Below, piece by piece: positions 49,490 through 58,049 of a DNA stretch of 64,000 bases; position 1 is the first letter of the stretch, and every line of letters begins with the position of its first letter. A program made the position numbers and the translations under genes. The stretch comes from Paraburkholderia saeva (GTDB lineage: Bacteria; Pseudomonadota; Gammaproteobacteria; Burkholderiales; Burkholderiaceae): assembly GCF_907164555.1 (NCBI RefSeq), contig NZ_CAJQZC010000002.1, positions 186,001 to 250,000 of the forward strand, read 5' to 3'. The notes beneath the pieces are model-generated. The model saw nothing but the letters and a program-made list of their open reading frames with translations, searched no databases and was not told the DNA's origin.

Positions 49490-49621
49490 GTTGGGTTCCT
49501 TGTTGCGGCGAACGGGCGCAACGCGCCGCGCGTTCGCGGATGAGTCGTGTGATGGCCGGGCAAGGCGCTTGCCGGGCTCGTCTTCGATCGATGTCTGCAC
49601 GGCGTGCGCGCCGTGATGTCG

Positions 49622-50002
49622 TCACGCGATGGGCGGACGCAGCAGCGGCACATGCGTCACGCTGTCGTGGGAGGGTTCGGAGACTGGCAGCCCGATCGAC
49701 ACATCGGGTGCGCGCGGTTCGAAATGCGCCGCGCTCAGGAAGACGCAGCAATGAAGACCACACGCGTTCGTGCAGCAGCCCGAATGGTCATGTCGACACG
49801 GCGCGCCTGTCGCAGGCGCTCCCCCGCATCCCGTCGCGGGCCGAACGCGTTCGCCCGATACGTGCTCCATACCGACCCTATGCTGCGCACGCGCCGTCGA
49901 ATCAACGCTTGCAGGATGCGCGGCGTGCTCATGCGCGAACGCGCCCTGCCCGAAGAGCAGTGCGATCGAAAACACGACAAGCATTCGCCACATCAACGAC
50001 AT
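49622..50002 (-). CDS. Small exported Cys/His-rich protein, CopL-like
   Basis: 126 residues. A signal peptide (about 1-23, cleavage after AFA) leads to a mature part beginning HEHAAH and a central metal-binding-looking segment CRHDHSGCCTNACGLHCC. Proteins like this, called CopL or DUF2946-like, precede copper-resistance oxidases in other proteobacteria and are needed for copper-responsive expression. Identity is inferred from context and composition. The start is uncertain: Met1, Met4 and Met7 are all possible and no good ribosome site is seen. Confidence 0.6.
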   Translation of the reverse strand: MSLMWRMLVVFSIALLFGQGAFAHEHAAHPASVDSTARAQHRVGMEHVSGERVRPATGCGGAPATGAPCRHDHSGCCTNACGLHCCVFLSAAHFEPRAPDVSIGLPVSEPSHDSVTHVPLLRPPIA

Positions 50003-50128
50003 TGGAGGTTAGGCAGACTTGAGGTCGGAGTACGCGCGCAAGGATGATATCGCAGGCTTCGATACATTCGCTTGCTGCGCGAGACATGGAGTCTGAGTTT
50101 CCGGACACACGCCGCGAAGCCCTGTCAG

Positions 50129-50167
50129 AAAAAACCCCGGCGACACAATTTATGTCGGCCGGGGCTT
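50129..50167 (-). terminator. Terminator of icd
   Basis: On the minus strand CCCCGGCCGACA and TGTCGCCGGGG pair with one bulged base, followed by TTTTTT. Confidence 0.82.
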
Positions 50168-50200
50168 CTTCACGCAGGCAGAAACGAAGCGACAACGCCC

Positions 50201-51457
50201 TTACATATTCTCGATCAACACCTGCCCAAAACCCGAACACGACACCTGCGTCGCGCCTTCCATCAGACGCGCGAAGTCATACGTGACGCGCTTTTGCAGA
50301 ATCGACTTCTCCATCGCCGAAATGATGACGTCCGCAGCTTCGGTCCAGCCGAGGTGACGCAGCATCATTTCAGCCGACAGGATTTCCGAACCCGGATTCA
50401 CGTAGTCCTTGCCGGCGTACTTCGGCGCCGTGCCGTGCGTCGCTTCGAACATCGCGACCGAATCCGACATGTTCGCGCCCGGCGCGATACCGATGCCGCC
50501 AACCTGCGCGGCGAGCGCGTCCGAAATGTAGTCGCCGTTCAGGTTCAGCGTGGCGATCACGTCGTACTCGGCGGGGCGCAACAGGATCTGCTGCAGGAAC
50601 GCATCGGCGATGACGTCCTTCACAACGATGTCGCCACCCGTCTTCGTGTTCTTCACTTTCATCCACGGGCCGCCATCGATCAGTTCCGCGGCGAATTCCT
50701 TCTGCGCGAGCGCGTAACCGTAGTCACGGAAAGCGCCTTCCGTGAACTTCATGATGTTGCCCTTGTGAACCAGCGTGACCGAACGGCGATCGTTGTCGAT
50801 CGCATACTGGATCGCCTTGCGCACCAGACGCTCCGTGCCTTCGCGCGACACCGGCTTCACGCCGATACCCGAACTGTCCGGGAAGCGGATCTTCTTCACG
50901 CCCATTTCGTCGCGCAGGAACTTGATGACCTTCTTCGCTTCCGCCGATTCGGCCGCCCATTCAATGCCGGCGTAGATGTCCTCCGAGTTCTCGCGGAAGA
51001 TCACCATGTTGGTCTTCTCCGGCTCGCGCACGGGCGATGGCACGCCCTTGAAGTACTGCACCGGACGCAGGCACACATACAGGTCGAGTTCCTGACGCAG
51101 TGCGACGTTCAGCGAACGGATGCCGCCGCCGACCGGCGTTGTCAGCGGTCCCTTGATCGACACCACATACTCTTTCAGCACTTCGAGCGTTTCTTCCGGC
51201 AGCCACACGTCCGGACCGTAGACTTTGGTCGCCTTTTCGCCCGCGTAGATTTCCATCCAGTGGATTTTCTTCTTGCCCGCATACGCTTTCTCGAGCGCTG
51301 CGTCGACGACCTTGAGCATCACCGGCGTGATGTCGAGACCCGTACCATCGCCTTCGATATAAGGAATGATCGGCTGGTCGGACACGTTGAGTGAGTAATC
51401 CGCATTGACGGTGATCTTGTCACCGCCCGTCGGAACCTTGATGTGCTGATACGGCAT
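50201..51457 (-). CDS. icd: NADP-dependent isocitrate dehydrogenase
   Basis: 418 residues. TCA-cycle oxidation of isocitrate to 2-oxoglutarate with NADPH formation. [15 protein letters not shown], the substrate loop [21 protein letters not shown] (Ser in the phosphorylation-loop position of IcdA), and [17 protein letters not shown] with the metal Asp are present. Starts MPYQHIKV; the ATG is at 51455-51457. The upstream extension to 51547 is not family-like. A large palindrome lies about 220 bases upstream. Confidence 0.96.
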   Translation of the reverse strand: MPYQHIKVPTGGDKITVNADYSLNVSDQPIIPYIEGDGTGLDITPVMLKVVDAALEKAYAGKKKIHWMEIYAGEKATKVYGPDVWLPEETLEVLKEYVVSIKGPLTTPVGGGIRSLNVALRQELDLYVCLRPVQYFKGVPSPVREPEKTNMVIFRENSEDIYAGIEWAAESAEAKKVIKFLRDEMGVKKIRFPDSSGIGVKPVSREGTERLVRKAIQYAIDNDRRSVTLVHKGNIMKFTEGAFRDYGYALAQKEFAAELIDGGPWMKVKNTKTGGDIVVKDVIADAFLQQILLRPAEYDVIATLNLNGDYISDALAAQVGGIGIAPGANMSDSVAMFEATHGTAPKYAGKDYVNPGSEILSAEMMLRHLGWTEAADVIISAMEKSILQKRVTYDFARLMEGATQVSCSGFGQVLIENM

Positions 51458-51678
51458 GATCGGACTCCGTGATAGCTGTGCTGGTAGAAGCAGCGATAGG
51501 GAAGCTGATGGGGGACTGTGGAACCGGGCGCTCCTCGATATGCGCATTGCCGGACGCCCGCGAAGCGGTCAGGCCGCTATTCTAGCCCACGCTTTCGCAC
51601 AGGCACGGGCGCGCCCGCCGGGCAGGAACAACACCGCTAAACCGGGGCAAAGCGAACAGAAAGGAGCAGCGCCCATTC

Positions 51679-51704
51679 TCTTATGTCTTATATAAGACAT
51701 AAGA
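51679..51704. promoter_or_regulatory. 26-bp perfect palindrome between icd and rluE
   Basis: Each half is TCTTATGTCTTAT (51679-51691), mirrored without mismatch to 51704. It is AT-rich in a GC-rich setting and lies in the divergent control region, 222 bases from the icd start and 146 from the rluE start. The form suggests a dimeric regulator such as a GntR-family protein; the regulator is not identified. Confidence 0.65.
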
Positions 51705-51849
51705 CGTACCGTTCCGGATTATGCATTAATATCCCACCATCTGCCAACCCGCGCAAAAACCGCGCGCGCCGATCGCGCCGATCGCGCCGGACAGCACGAC
51801 GCGTGCGTGCATCATCGATCAGCGCGGCTCGTCCACCGGAATTTATTGC

Positions 51850-52419
51850 ATGCGTCTCATCGCGCTCAACAAGCCGTTCGGCACAATCTGCCAGTTCTCG
51901 CCGCACGAAACGCGCGCGTCACTCGCGGACTGGGTCAAGACGCCCGGCGTTTATCCCGCTGGCCGGCTCGACTCGGACAGCGAAGGCCTGTTGCTCCTCA
52001 CCGACGACGGCGCACTGCAGGCACGCATCGCGGAGCCCCGCCACAAGCTCGTCAAACGCTACTGGGCGCAGGTGGAAGGTGCGCCTTCAGCGGACGACCT
52101 GAAGAAGCTCGCACGGGGTGTCGATCTTGGCGATTACGTGACGCGGCCGTGTCGTGCGGAGTTTGTCGAGCCGTCTGAATCGGTCTGGCAGCGCACACCG
52201 CCGATCCGCTTTCGTGCCGCAATTCCCACTACGTGGATCCAACTTTCGATTACGGAAGGCAAGAACCGCCAGGTTCGACGCATGACGGCAGCGGTCGGTT
52301 TTCCTACGCTGCGGCTTGTGCGTGTCGGTGTCGGCGCACTCGATATTTTTGCGCTGGGACTCGCGCCTGGCGAGCATATCGATGTGTCAGTACAGGCGCC
52401 ATGGAATGGCATCGCGTGA
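51850..52419 (+). CDS. rluE: 23S rRNA pseudouridine synthase, RluE type
   Basis: 189 residues, with no S4 domain. LIALNKPFGTICQFS, the catalytic GRLDSDSEGLLLLTDDG with Asp41 and the C-terminal EGKNRQVRRMTAAVGFPTLR match RluE, which modifies U2457 of 23S rRNA. Start ATG 51850; no strong ribosome site is visible. Divergent from icd. Confidence 0.9.
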   Translation: MRLIALNKPFGTICQFSPHETRASLADWVKTPGVYPAGRLDSDSEGLLLLTDDGALQARIAEPRHKLVKRYWAQVEGAPSADDLKKLARGVDLGDYVTRPCRAEFVEPSESVWQRTPPIRFRAAIPTTWIQLSITEGKNRQVRRMTAAVGFPTLRLVRVGVGALDIFALGLAPGEHIDVSVQAPWNGIA

Positions 52420-52814
52420 GTCGCGACACGTTCGAAGCGCGCACACGTCTAGCGTATTTCTGACGTAAGCCGTTGTACTGTCAGTCATTTTTCTTCTCTA
52501 CGCGAGGCGCAACAACGCCCGTTGTTCACGCGTTCACAGTCACGCAAAAACTTTCGCGAAAATTCGCGTCAACCGCCTCGTAACCTCACGCGTTATTCGA
52601 CGCAGATGCCGTCCGGAAGCTATCGGCATTCAGCCTTGAAGGCCTTTGTGCAAGCCATTCTTGCGGTGAACACGTGAGGCCCGGATGTGACCGGCGTCAT
52701 CGAAAATTTGTTCGATACGGCTGTCAACCGAAAGGTGGATGGCACGTTTACCGATCTGACTCAAGAACCGGGTCATTGGTTAATTAACTGCAACTCATGC
52801 TGAGGATTTACAAA
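52420..52814. other. Intergenic stretch ahead of the Asr-like gene
   Basis: No supported gene. It contains an inverted repeat ATCGAA-6 bases-TTCGAT (52699-52716), and a 23-codon ORF at 52607 without a ribosome site, not called. It probably holds the control region and a leader for the small protein at 52815. Confidence 0.4.
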
Positions 52815-53009
52815 ATGAACAAACTGATCGCCGCTCTGGTCGCTGGCCTCTTCGCAACGGCAGCATTCGCACAAGCTTCGGCACCGGAAGCAGCAGCTCC
52901 GGCAGCTGCTTCGACGGCAAAGAAGTCGACGCACAAGTCGTCGACGCACAAGAAGTCGTCGCACAAAAAGGCAGCTCCGGCAGCAGCAGCTTCGGCCGCT
53001 TCGGAATAA
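52815..53009 (+). CDS. Small exported Ala/Lys/Ser-rich protein (Asr-like)
   Basis: 64 residues. A signal peptide (MNKLIAALVAGLFATAAFA) is followed by an Ala/Pro-rich section and a Lys/Ser/Thr/His repeat region (STHKSSTHKKSSHKK), ending in an Ala-rich tail. Composition and size resemble acid-shock (Asr-type) periplasmic proteins; a function is not proven. TGAGGA precedes the ATG at 52815, preferred over a Met codon six residues earlier. It has its own terminator. Confidence 0.75.
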   Translation: MNKLIAALVAGLFATAAFAQASAPEAAAPAAASTAKKSTHKSSTHKKSSHKKAAPAAAASAASE

Positions 53010-53064
53010 GTTTGTTGTAAAAACGCAGTCAAGAACCCGCAGTATTGCCGTTCTTACGGCGTTG

Positions 53065-53106
53065 AAAGGCAGATGGCCGCAAGGCACTCTGCCTTTTTCT
53101 TTTTTG
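53065..53106 (+). terminator. Terminator of the Asr-like gene
   Basis: AAAGGCAGA and TCTGCCTTT around a 14-base loop, followed by TTCTTTTTTG. Confidence 0.75.
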
Positions 53107-53155
53107 ACGCGCTCGCGTAACATGCGCGGGTTAATTTCCTGCCAGGAGTCCCGCC

Positions 53156-53662
53156 GTGCGAATCACCTTGCGTTCACTTGTCGCGCGTTTCGCGTTCGCC
53201 ATTGCCCTGCCCGTCGCGGCTCTTTCGTTCGCCGCCACCGGTTCAAATGACGCGTACGCGCAGCAGATGCCGCCAGGCGCGAAGCAACCCGGTGATTTTC
53301 CGCGCGTGAAGCTCACCGCCGGCATGTTCGTGATCGACGCTGCCGTTGCCGCGAACGACGCAGACCGCGAACAGGGCCTCATGTATCGCACGAAGCTCGC
53401 GCCGAACGAAGGCATGATCTTCGTCTTCAACGAAAACGCCGTTCACTGCTTCTGGATGAAGAACACGTTGATTCCGCTTTCGGTTGCGTTCATCCGCGCC
53501 GACGGCACGATCACCGACATCGATGAAATGCAGGCCGAAACCACGAACAATCACTGCCCGAAGAACAACGGCGTGTATGTGCTCGAAATGAGCAAGGGCT
53601 GGTTCACGGAAAAAGGCATCAAGCCGGGTATGAAGATTCAGGGTCTGCCCGCACCGCAATAA
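53156..53662 (+). CDS. DUF192 protein, exported
   Basis: 168 residues. Signal peptide with cleavage near AYAQ (about residue 36), then a DUF192 domain: [31 protein letters not shown], and [17 protein letters not shown]192 proteins are small conserved exported proteins of unknown function. GTG 53156 is the start, with CAGGAG upstream. Followed by a strong terminator. Confidence 0.88.
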   Translation: MRITLRSLVARFAFAIALPVAALSFAATGSNDAYAQQMPPGAKQPGDFPRVKLTAGMFVIDAAVAANDADREQGLMYRTKLAPNEGMIFVFNENAVHCFWMKNTLIPLSVAFIRADGTITDIDEMQAETTNNHCPKNNGVYVLEMSKGWFTEKGIKPGMKIQGLPAPQ

Positions 53663-53699
53663 ACGCCGCGGTCTACGACCGGCGGCACACCATACTTCC

Positions 53700-53744
53700 G
53701 CAAGGCCGGCGACACCCCGTGGGGTCGCCGGCCTTGCCGTTTTT
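53700..53744 (+). terminator. Terminator after the DUF192 gene
   Basis: GCAAGGCCGGCGAC and its perfect complement (53700-53737), then CGTTTTT. Confidence 0.85.
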
Positions 53745-53982
53745 CGCGCCGCGTCTGCCGCCCAAAACCGGCGGATGCAACGCGAACGTGCCGGCCGCGC
53801 CCGGCGCGACCGGGCGCGGAAGCACCGCCGACGGGCCGGGCCGCCCCGTCCGCCAAGATTCCTGCAAAAGCCTGACGGTAGCGCTATGCTTATGGTCTTA
53901 TCACCGCAGCACCGCGGTCGTCCGGCGGGCGCAAGCCGAAGCCCGACGCCTTCCACCGGCGCGCCTTTCCAAGGAGATTCAC
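53745..53982. other. Intergenic region before the second EF-G gene
   Basis: Upstream region of fusA. The long open frame on the plus strand starting at 53719 is an extension of fusA with no family likeness. No separate gene is seen. Confidence 0.4.
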
Positions 53983-56088
53983 GTGCCCAGAAAGACTCCC
54001 ATTGAACGCTACCGGAACATTGGTATCAGCGCTCACATCGATGCCGGCAAGACCACCACCACGGAACGCATCCTGTTCTACACCGGCGTGACCCACAAGA
54101 TTGGCGAGGTTCACGACGGTGCGGCGACAATGGACTGGATGGAACAGGAGCAGGAGCGCGGCATCACGATCACGTCGGCCGCGACGACGGCGTTCTGGAA
54201 AGGCATGGCCGGCAACTATCCGGAGCACCGGATCAACATCATCGACACCCCGGGGCACGTCGACTTCACGATCGAAGTCGAGCGCTCGATGCGCGTCCTC
54301 GACGGCGCGTGCATGGTGTACGACTCCGTCGGCGGTGTTCAGCCGCAGTCCGAAACCGTGTGGCGTCAGGCGAACAAGTACAAGGTGCCGCGCATTGCGT
54401 TCGTCAACAAGATGGACCGCGTCGGCGCCGATTTCTTCCGCGTCCAGCGGCAGATCGGCGATCGCCTGAAAGGCGTCGCGGTGCCGATCCAGATTCCGGT
54501 TGGCGCGGAAGATCATTTCCAGGGCGTCGTCGACCTCGTCAAGATGAAAGCGATCTTCTGGGACGAAGAAAACCAGGGCATCAAGTTCGAGTACCGCGAT
54601 ATCCCGCCTGAACTCGCGGATACCGCGAAGGAATGGCACGACAAGATGGTCGAAGCCGCGGCCGAAGCGAACGAGGAACTGCTCGACAAGTACCTGCACG
54701 GCGGCACGCTGACCGAAGAGGAAATCAAGCACGGCATCCGCGTGCGCTGCATTGCCAACGAGATCGTGCCGATGCTGTGCGGCAGCGCGTTCAAGAACAA
54801 GGGCGTGCAGGCCATGCTCGACGCGGTGATCGACTACCTGCCCTCGCCGGTCGACGTGCCCGCCATCACCGGCCACGACGAATACGACAAGGAAATCGAG
54901 CGTCATCCGACTGACACCGATCCGTTCTCGGCGCTCGCGTTCAAGATCATGACCGACCCGTTCGTCGGCCAGCTGATTTTCTTCCGCGTCTATTCGGGCG
55001 TGGTGAATTCGGGCGACACCGTCTACAACGCGGTCAAGGAGAAGAAAGAGCGCCTTGGCCGGATCCTGCAGATGCATGCGAACGAGCGCAAGGAAATCAA
55101 GGAGGTCTACGCGGGCGACATCGCCGCGGCAGTCGGCCTGAAGGAAGCGACCACCGGCGACACGCTGTGCGATCCGAACAACGTGATCATTCTCGAACGG
55201 ATGATCTTCCCGGAACCGGTGATCTCGCAGGCCGTCGAGCCGAAGACCAAGGTCGACCAGGAAAAGATGGGCATCGCACTCAACCGTCTCGCGCAGGAAG
55301 ATCCTTCATTCCGCGTGCAGACAGATGAAGAATCCGGCCAGACGATCATCTCCGGCATGGGCGAGCTGCACCTGGAAATTCTCGTCGACCGGATGAAGCG
55401 CGAGTTCGGCGTGGAAGCGACCGTCGGCAAGCCGCAGGTCGCGTATCGCGAAACGGTGCGTATCAAGGTCGAGGATGTCGAAGGCAAGTTCGTCAAGCAG
55501 TCGGGCGGGCGCGGCCAGTATGGCCACGCGGTCATCACGCTTGAGCCGGCGCCGCAGGGCAAGGGCTACGAATTCGTCGATGCGATCAAGGGCGGCGTGA
55601 TTCCGCGCGAATTCATTCCGGCCGTCGACAAGGGCATCATCGAAACGCTGAAGGCCGGCGTGCTGGCGGGCTACCCGGTAGTCGACGTGAAGGTCACGCT
55701 GACTTTCGGTTCGTACCACGACGTCGACTCGAACGAAAACGCGTTCCGCATGGCCGGTTCGATGGCGTTCAAGGAAGCGATGCGCAAGGCGAAGCCGGTC
55801 CTGCTCGAACCGATGATGGCCGTCGAGGTGGAAACGCCGGAAGACTTCATGGGCAACGTGATGGGCGACCTGTCGAGCCGTCGCGGGATGGTGCAGGGCA
55901 TGGAAGACATCGCCGGCGGCGGCGGCAAGCTGGTGCGCGCCGAAGTGCCGCTCGCGGAGATGTTCGGTTACTCCACCTCGCTGCGTTCGGCGACCCAGGG
56001 CCGTGCGACGTACACGATGGAGTTCAAGCACTACGCCGAGACGCCGAACAACGTCGCCGAAGCCGTGATCAACGCGAAGCAGAAGTAA
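53983..56088 (+). CDS. fusA: Elongation factor G, stand-alone copy
   Basis: 701 residues, all five EF-G domains. GTPase motifs: [10 protein letters not shown] (G1), [10 protein letters not shown] (G2), DTPGHVDF (G3), NKMDR (G4) and GSAFKNKG (G5). It drives translocation on the ribosome. GTG 53983 is preceded by AAGGAG. It is not within a str ribosomal operon (no rpsL, rpsG or tuf beside it), so it is probably a second EF-G copy of the kind seen in many Burkholderiaceae. Confidence 0.95.
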   Translation: MPRKTPIERYRNIGISAHIDAGKTTTTERILFYTGVTHKIGEVHDGAATMDWMEQEQERGITITSAATTAFWKGMAGNYPEHRINIIDTPGHVDFTIEVERSMRVLDGACMVYDSVGGVQPQSETVWRQANKYKVPRIAFVNKMDRVGADFFRVQRQIGDRLKGVAVPIQIPVGAEDHFQGVVDLVKMKAIFWDEENQGIKFEYRDIPPELADTAKEWHDKMVEAAAEANEELLDKYLHGGTLTEEEIKHGIRVRCIANEIVPMLCGSAFKNKGVQAMLDAVIDYLPSPVDVPAITGHDEYDKEIERHPTDTDPFSALAFKIMTDPFVGQLIFFRVYSGVVNSGDTVYNAVKEKKERLGRILQMHANERKEIKEVYAGDIAAAVGLKEATTGDTLCDPNNVIILERMIFPEPVISQAVEPKTKVDQEKMGIALNRLAQEDPSFRVQTDEESGQTIISGMGELHLEILVDRMKREFGVEATVGKPQVAYRETVRIKVEDVEGKFVKQSGGRGQYGHAVITLEPAPQGKGYEFVDAIKGGVIPREFIPAVDKGIIETLKAGVLAGYPVVDVKVTLTFGSYHDVDSNENAFRMAGSMAFKEAMRKAKPVLLEPMMAVEVETPEDFMGNVMGDLSSRRGMVQGMEDIAGGGGKLVRAEVPLAEMFGYSTSLRSATQGRATYTMEFKHYAETPNNVAEAVINAKQK

Positions 56089-56135
56089 GCCGTCCGTTGC
56101 AGCGCGTTTTGTGCTGCGATTGAAGAAGGTCCTCG

Positions 56136-56165
56136 AAGCCCGTCCTTGCAGGACGGGCTTTTTTA
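56136..56165 (+). terminator. Terminator of the EF-G gene
   Basis: AAGCCCGTCCT, loop TGC, AGGACGGGCTT, then TTTT. Confidence 0.88.
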
Positions 56166-56265
56166 CATCCGCGGCACCCGCGCACACCGTCAAGCCACAC
56201 ACACGTTTTTGAACGTGCAAAAATGCCGGATCGCAGCGTCAGCCACGCCAGTGAGGAGACACGCC

Positions 56266-56781
56266 ATGAGCCACGATCACGAGCATCCGCATAACCACGA
56301 CGCCCCGCCGTCGACACCGGTAGACTGGCGCGAGCACGGGGTGAAGGTCATCCGGGGCGACCAGCTGGACAGCAACACGGCGCAGACGCCCGGCATGAAC
56401 CGCGCTGCCGCGATCAACGCGGCGCGCGTCGGTGCCCAGAAAATCTGGGCGGGCACGGTCACGATTCACCCGAACGCGAAGACGGGCGCCCATCATCACG
56501 GCGCCCTCGAAAGCGTCATCTACGTGGTGCGCGGCCAGGCGCGGATGCGATGGGGCGAGCACCTCGAGTTCACCGCCGAAGCCGGTCCGGGCGACTTCAT
56601 CTTCGTGCCGCCTTATGTGCCGCATCAGGAGATCAACGCGAGCACCGACGATCCGCTCGAATGCGTGCTCGTGCGCAGCGATAACGAGGCCGTCGTCGTG
56701 AACCTGAACATCGACGCGGTCGAAGCGCCCGAAACGGTGTACTGGGTCGATCCGATCCACAAGCATCCACACGATCATTGA
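56266..56781 (+). CDS. His-rich cupin protein
   Basis: 171 residues. A single cupin barrel (HPNAKTGAHHHGALESVIYV with the metal His cluster, then PGDFIFVPPYVPHQE). Both ends are His-rich: MSHDHEHPHNHD at the N-terminus and HKHPHDH at the C-terminus. Cupins bind metals; the His-rich tails and the Ni/Co transporter gene 40 bases downstream suggest nickel or cobalt handling. GAGGAG precedes the ATG. Confidence 0.85.
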   Translation: MSHDHEHPHNHDAPPSTPVDWREHGVKVIRGDQLDSNTAQTPGMNRAAAINAARVGAQKIWAGTVTIHPNAKTGAHHHGALESVIYVVRGQARMRWGEHLEFTAEAGPGDFIFVPPYVPHQEINASTDDPLECVLVRSDNEAVVVNLNIDAVEAPETVYWVDPIHKHPHDH

Positions 56782-56821
56782 GCCGGCCACTGGCCACCCG
56801 ACCCGACAGCACGCGCCCTTC

Positions 56822-57841
56822 ATGACGCCGACCTCTACCGCGCTACGCCCTCGCCTCTTCACGCTCTACGCCGTGCTGATCGCCGCCAATCTGGGGGCGT
56901 GGGCCTGGGCGCTGATCGCGTTTCGCCACTATCCGCTGCTGCTCGGCACGGCGCTGCTCGCGTATGGCTTCGGTCTGCGCCATGCGGTCGATGCCGACCA
57001 CATCGCCGCCATCGACGCCGTCACGCGCAAGCTGATGCAGGAAGGCAAACGGCCGCTGACGGTCGGCCTGTCGTTCTCACTCGGACATTCCACGATCGTG
57101 ATTGCAGCGACGGTCGGCATCGCGATGACGGCGCTTTCGATGCACCAGCAGTTCGAGCGGTTCAGGACCGTCGGCGGCACGATCGGCACTGCCGTTTCAG
57201 CGGCGTTTCTGCTCGTGCTCGCCATGGTGAATCTCGTGATCCTGCGCGACGTGTGGCGCCGCTACCGGCACGTGCAGCGCGGCGGCGAACTGCCCGCCGA
57301 TGCCGCGACGCCAGCGCCTGCCGGCCTGCTGTCGCGCGCGCTGCGGCCGCTTTTCAGGCTGGTGTCGAAGAGCTGGCACATGTACCCGGTCGGCGTGCTG
57401 TTCGGACTCGGCTTCGACACGGCCACCGAAATCGGCCTGCTCGCCATCGCCGCGGCCGAAGCGGGCAAAGGTCTGCCGATGTACTCGATCCTCGTGTTTC
57501 CCGCGCTGTTCACGGCCGGCATGACGCTCGTCGACTCCACCGACAACGTGCTGATGGTTCATGCATACGGCTGGGCGATGGACGACCCGCGCCGCAAGCT
57601 CTACTACAACGCGAGCATCACGTTTGTGTCGGCGGTCGTTGCGATTGTGATCGGCGGCGTCGAGGCGCTGGGCCTGCTGTCGGACAAACTCGGCTTCACG
57701 GGCGGCGTGTGGGACGCGGTGGCGGCGCTCAACGATCGCTTCGGCATGCTCGGCTACGGGATCGTCGCGATGTTCATGGCGTGCTGGATCGGCTCCGTGC
57801 TGTTTCACCGCTGGCGTCGTCCTGCCGCGATTGCCCGCTAG
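56822..57841 (+). CDS. Nickel/cobalt transporter, NiCoT (HoxN/NixA) family
   Basis: 339 residues, about eight membrane helices. The signature HAVDADHI (RHAVDADHI, 53-61) and LGFDTATEI (196-204) define the NiCoT permeases for high-affinity uptake of Ni2+ or Co2+. No hydrogenase or urease genes are in the window; the ion is not deducible. Follows the His-rich cupin gene by 40 bases, probably one transcript. Confidence 0.92.
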   Translation: MTPTSTALRPRLFTLYAVLIAANLGAWAWALIAFRHYPLLLGTALLAYGFGLRHAVDADHIAAIDAVTRKLMQEGKRPLTVGLSFSLGHSTIVIAATVGIAMTALSMHQQFERFRTVGGTIGTAVSAAFLLVLAMVNLVILRDVWRRYRHVQRGGELPADAATPAPAGLLSRALRPLFRLVSKSWHMYPVGVLFGLGFDTATEIGLLAIAAAEAGKGLPMYSILVFPALFTAGMTLVDSTDNVLMVHAYGWAMDDPRRKLYYNASITFVSAVVAIVIGGVEALGLLSDKLGFTGGVWDAVAALNDRFGMLGYGIVAMFMACWIGSVLFHRWRRPAAIAR

Positions 57842-57917
57842 CCGCACCCATAGTACACGGCAGCAATCGTTGTGCCCGTTTTGTCCGCGCCGGACGGAAT
57901 TTGCGCGCCGCGCGGCG

Positions 57918-57946
57918 TTCCGGTTCCGCGGGCAATCGCTTACACT
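57918..57946 (+). promoter_or_regulatory. Possible promoter of the peptide ABC operon
   Basis: TTCCGG at 57918-57923, 17-base spacer, TACACT at 57941-57946, about 105 bases ahead of the binding-protein gene. Confidence 0.35.
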
Positions 57947-58049
57947 GGACCTCCCGTCACGTCGCTCGCCATTGCGCCAGGTTGCGCTGGACCGCACCGA
58001 AGACCTGATGGCACGCGTTGCCCGATAGAACCCAACGGAACACCATTCG

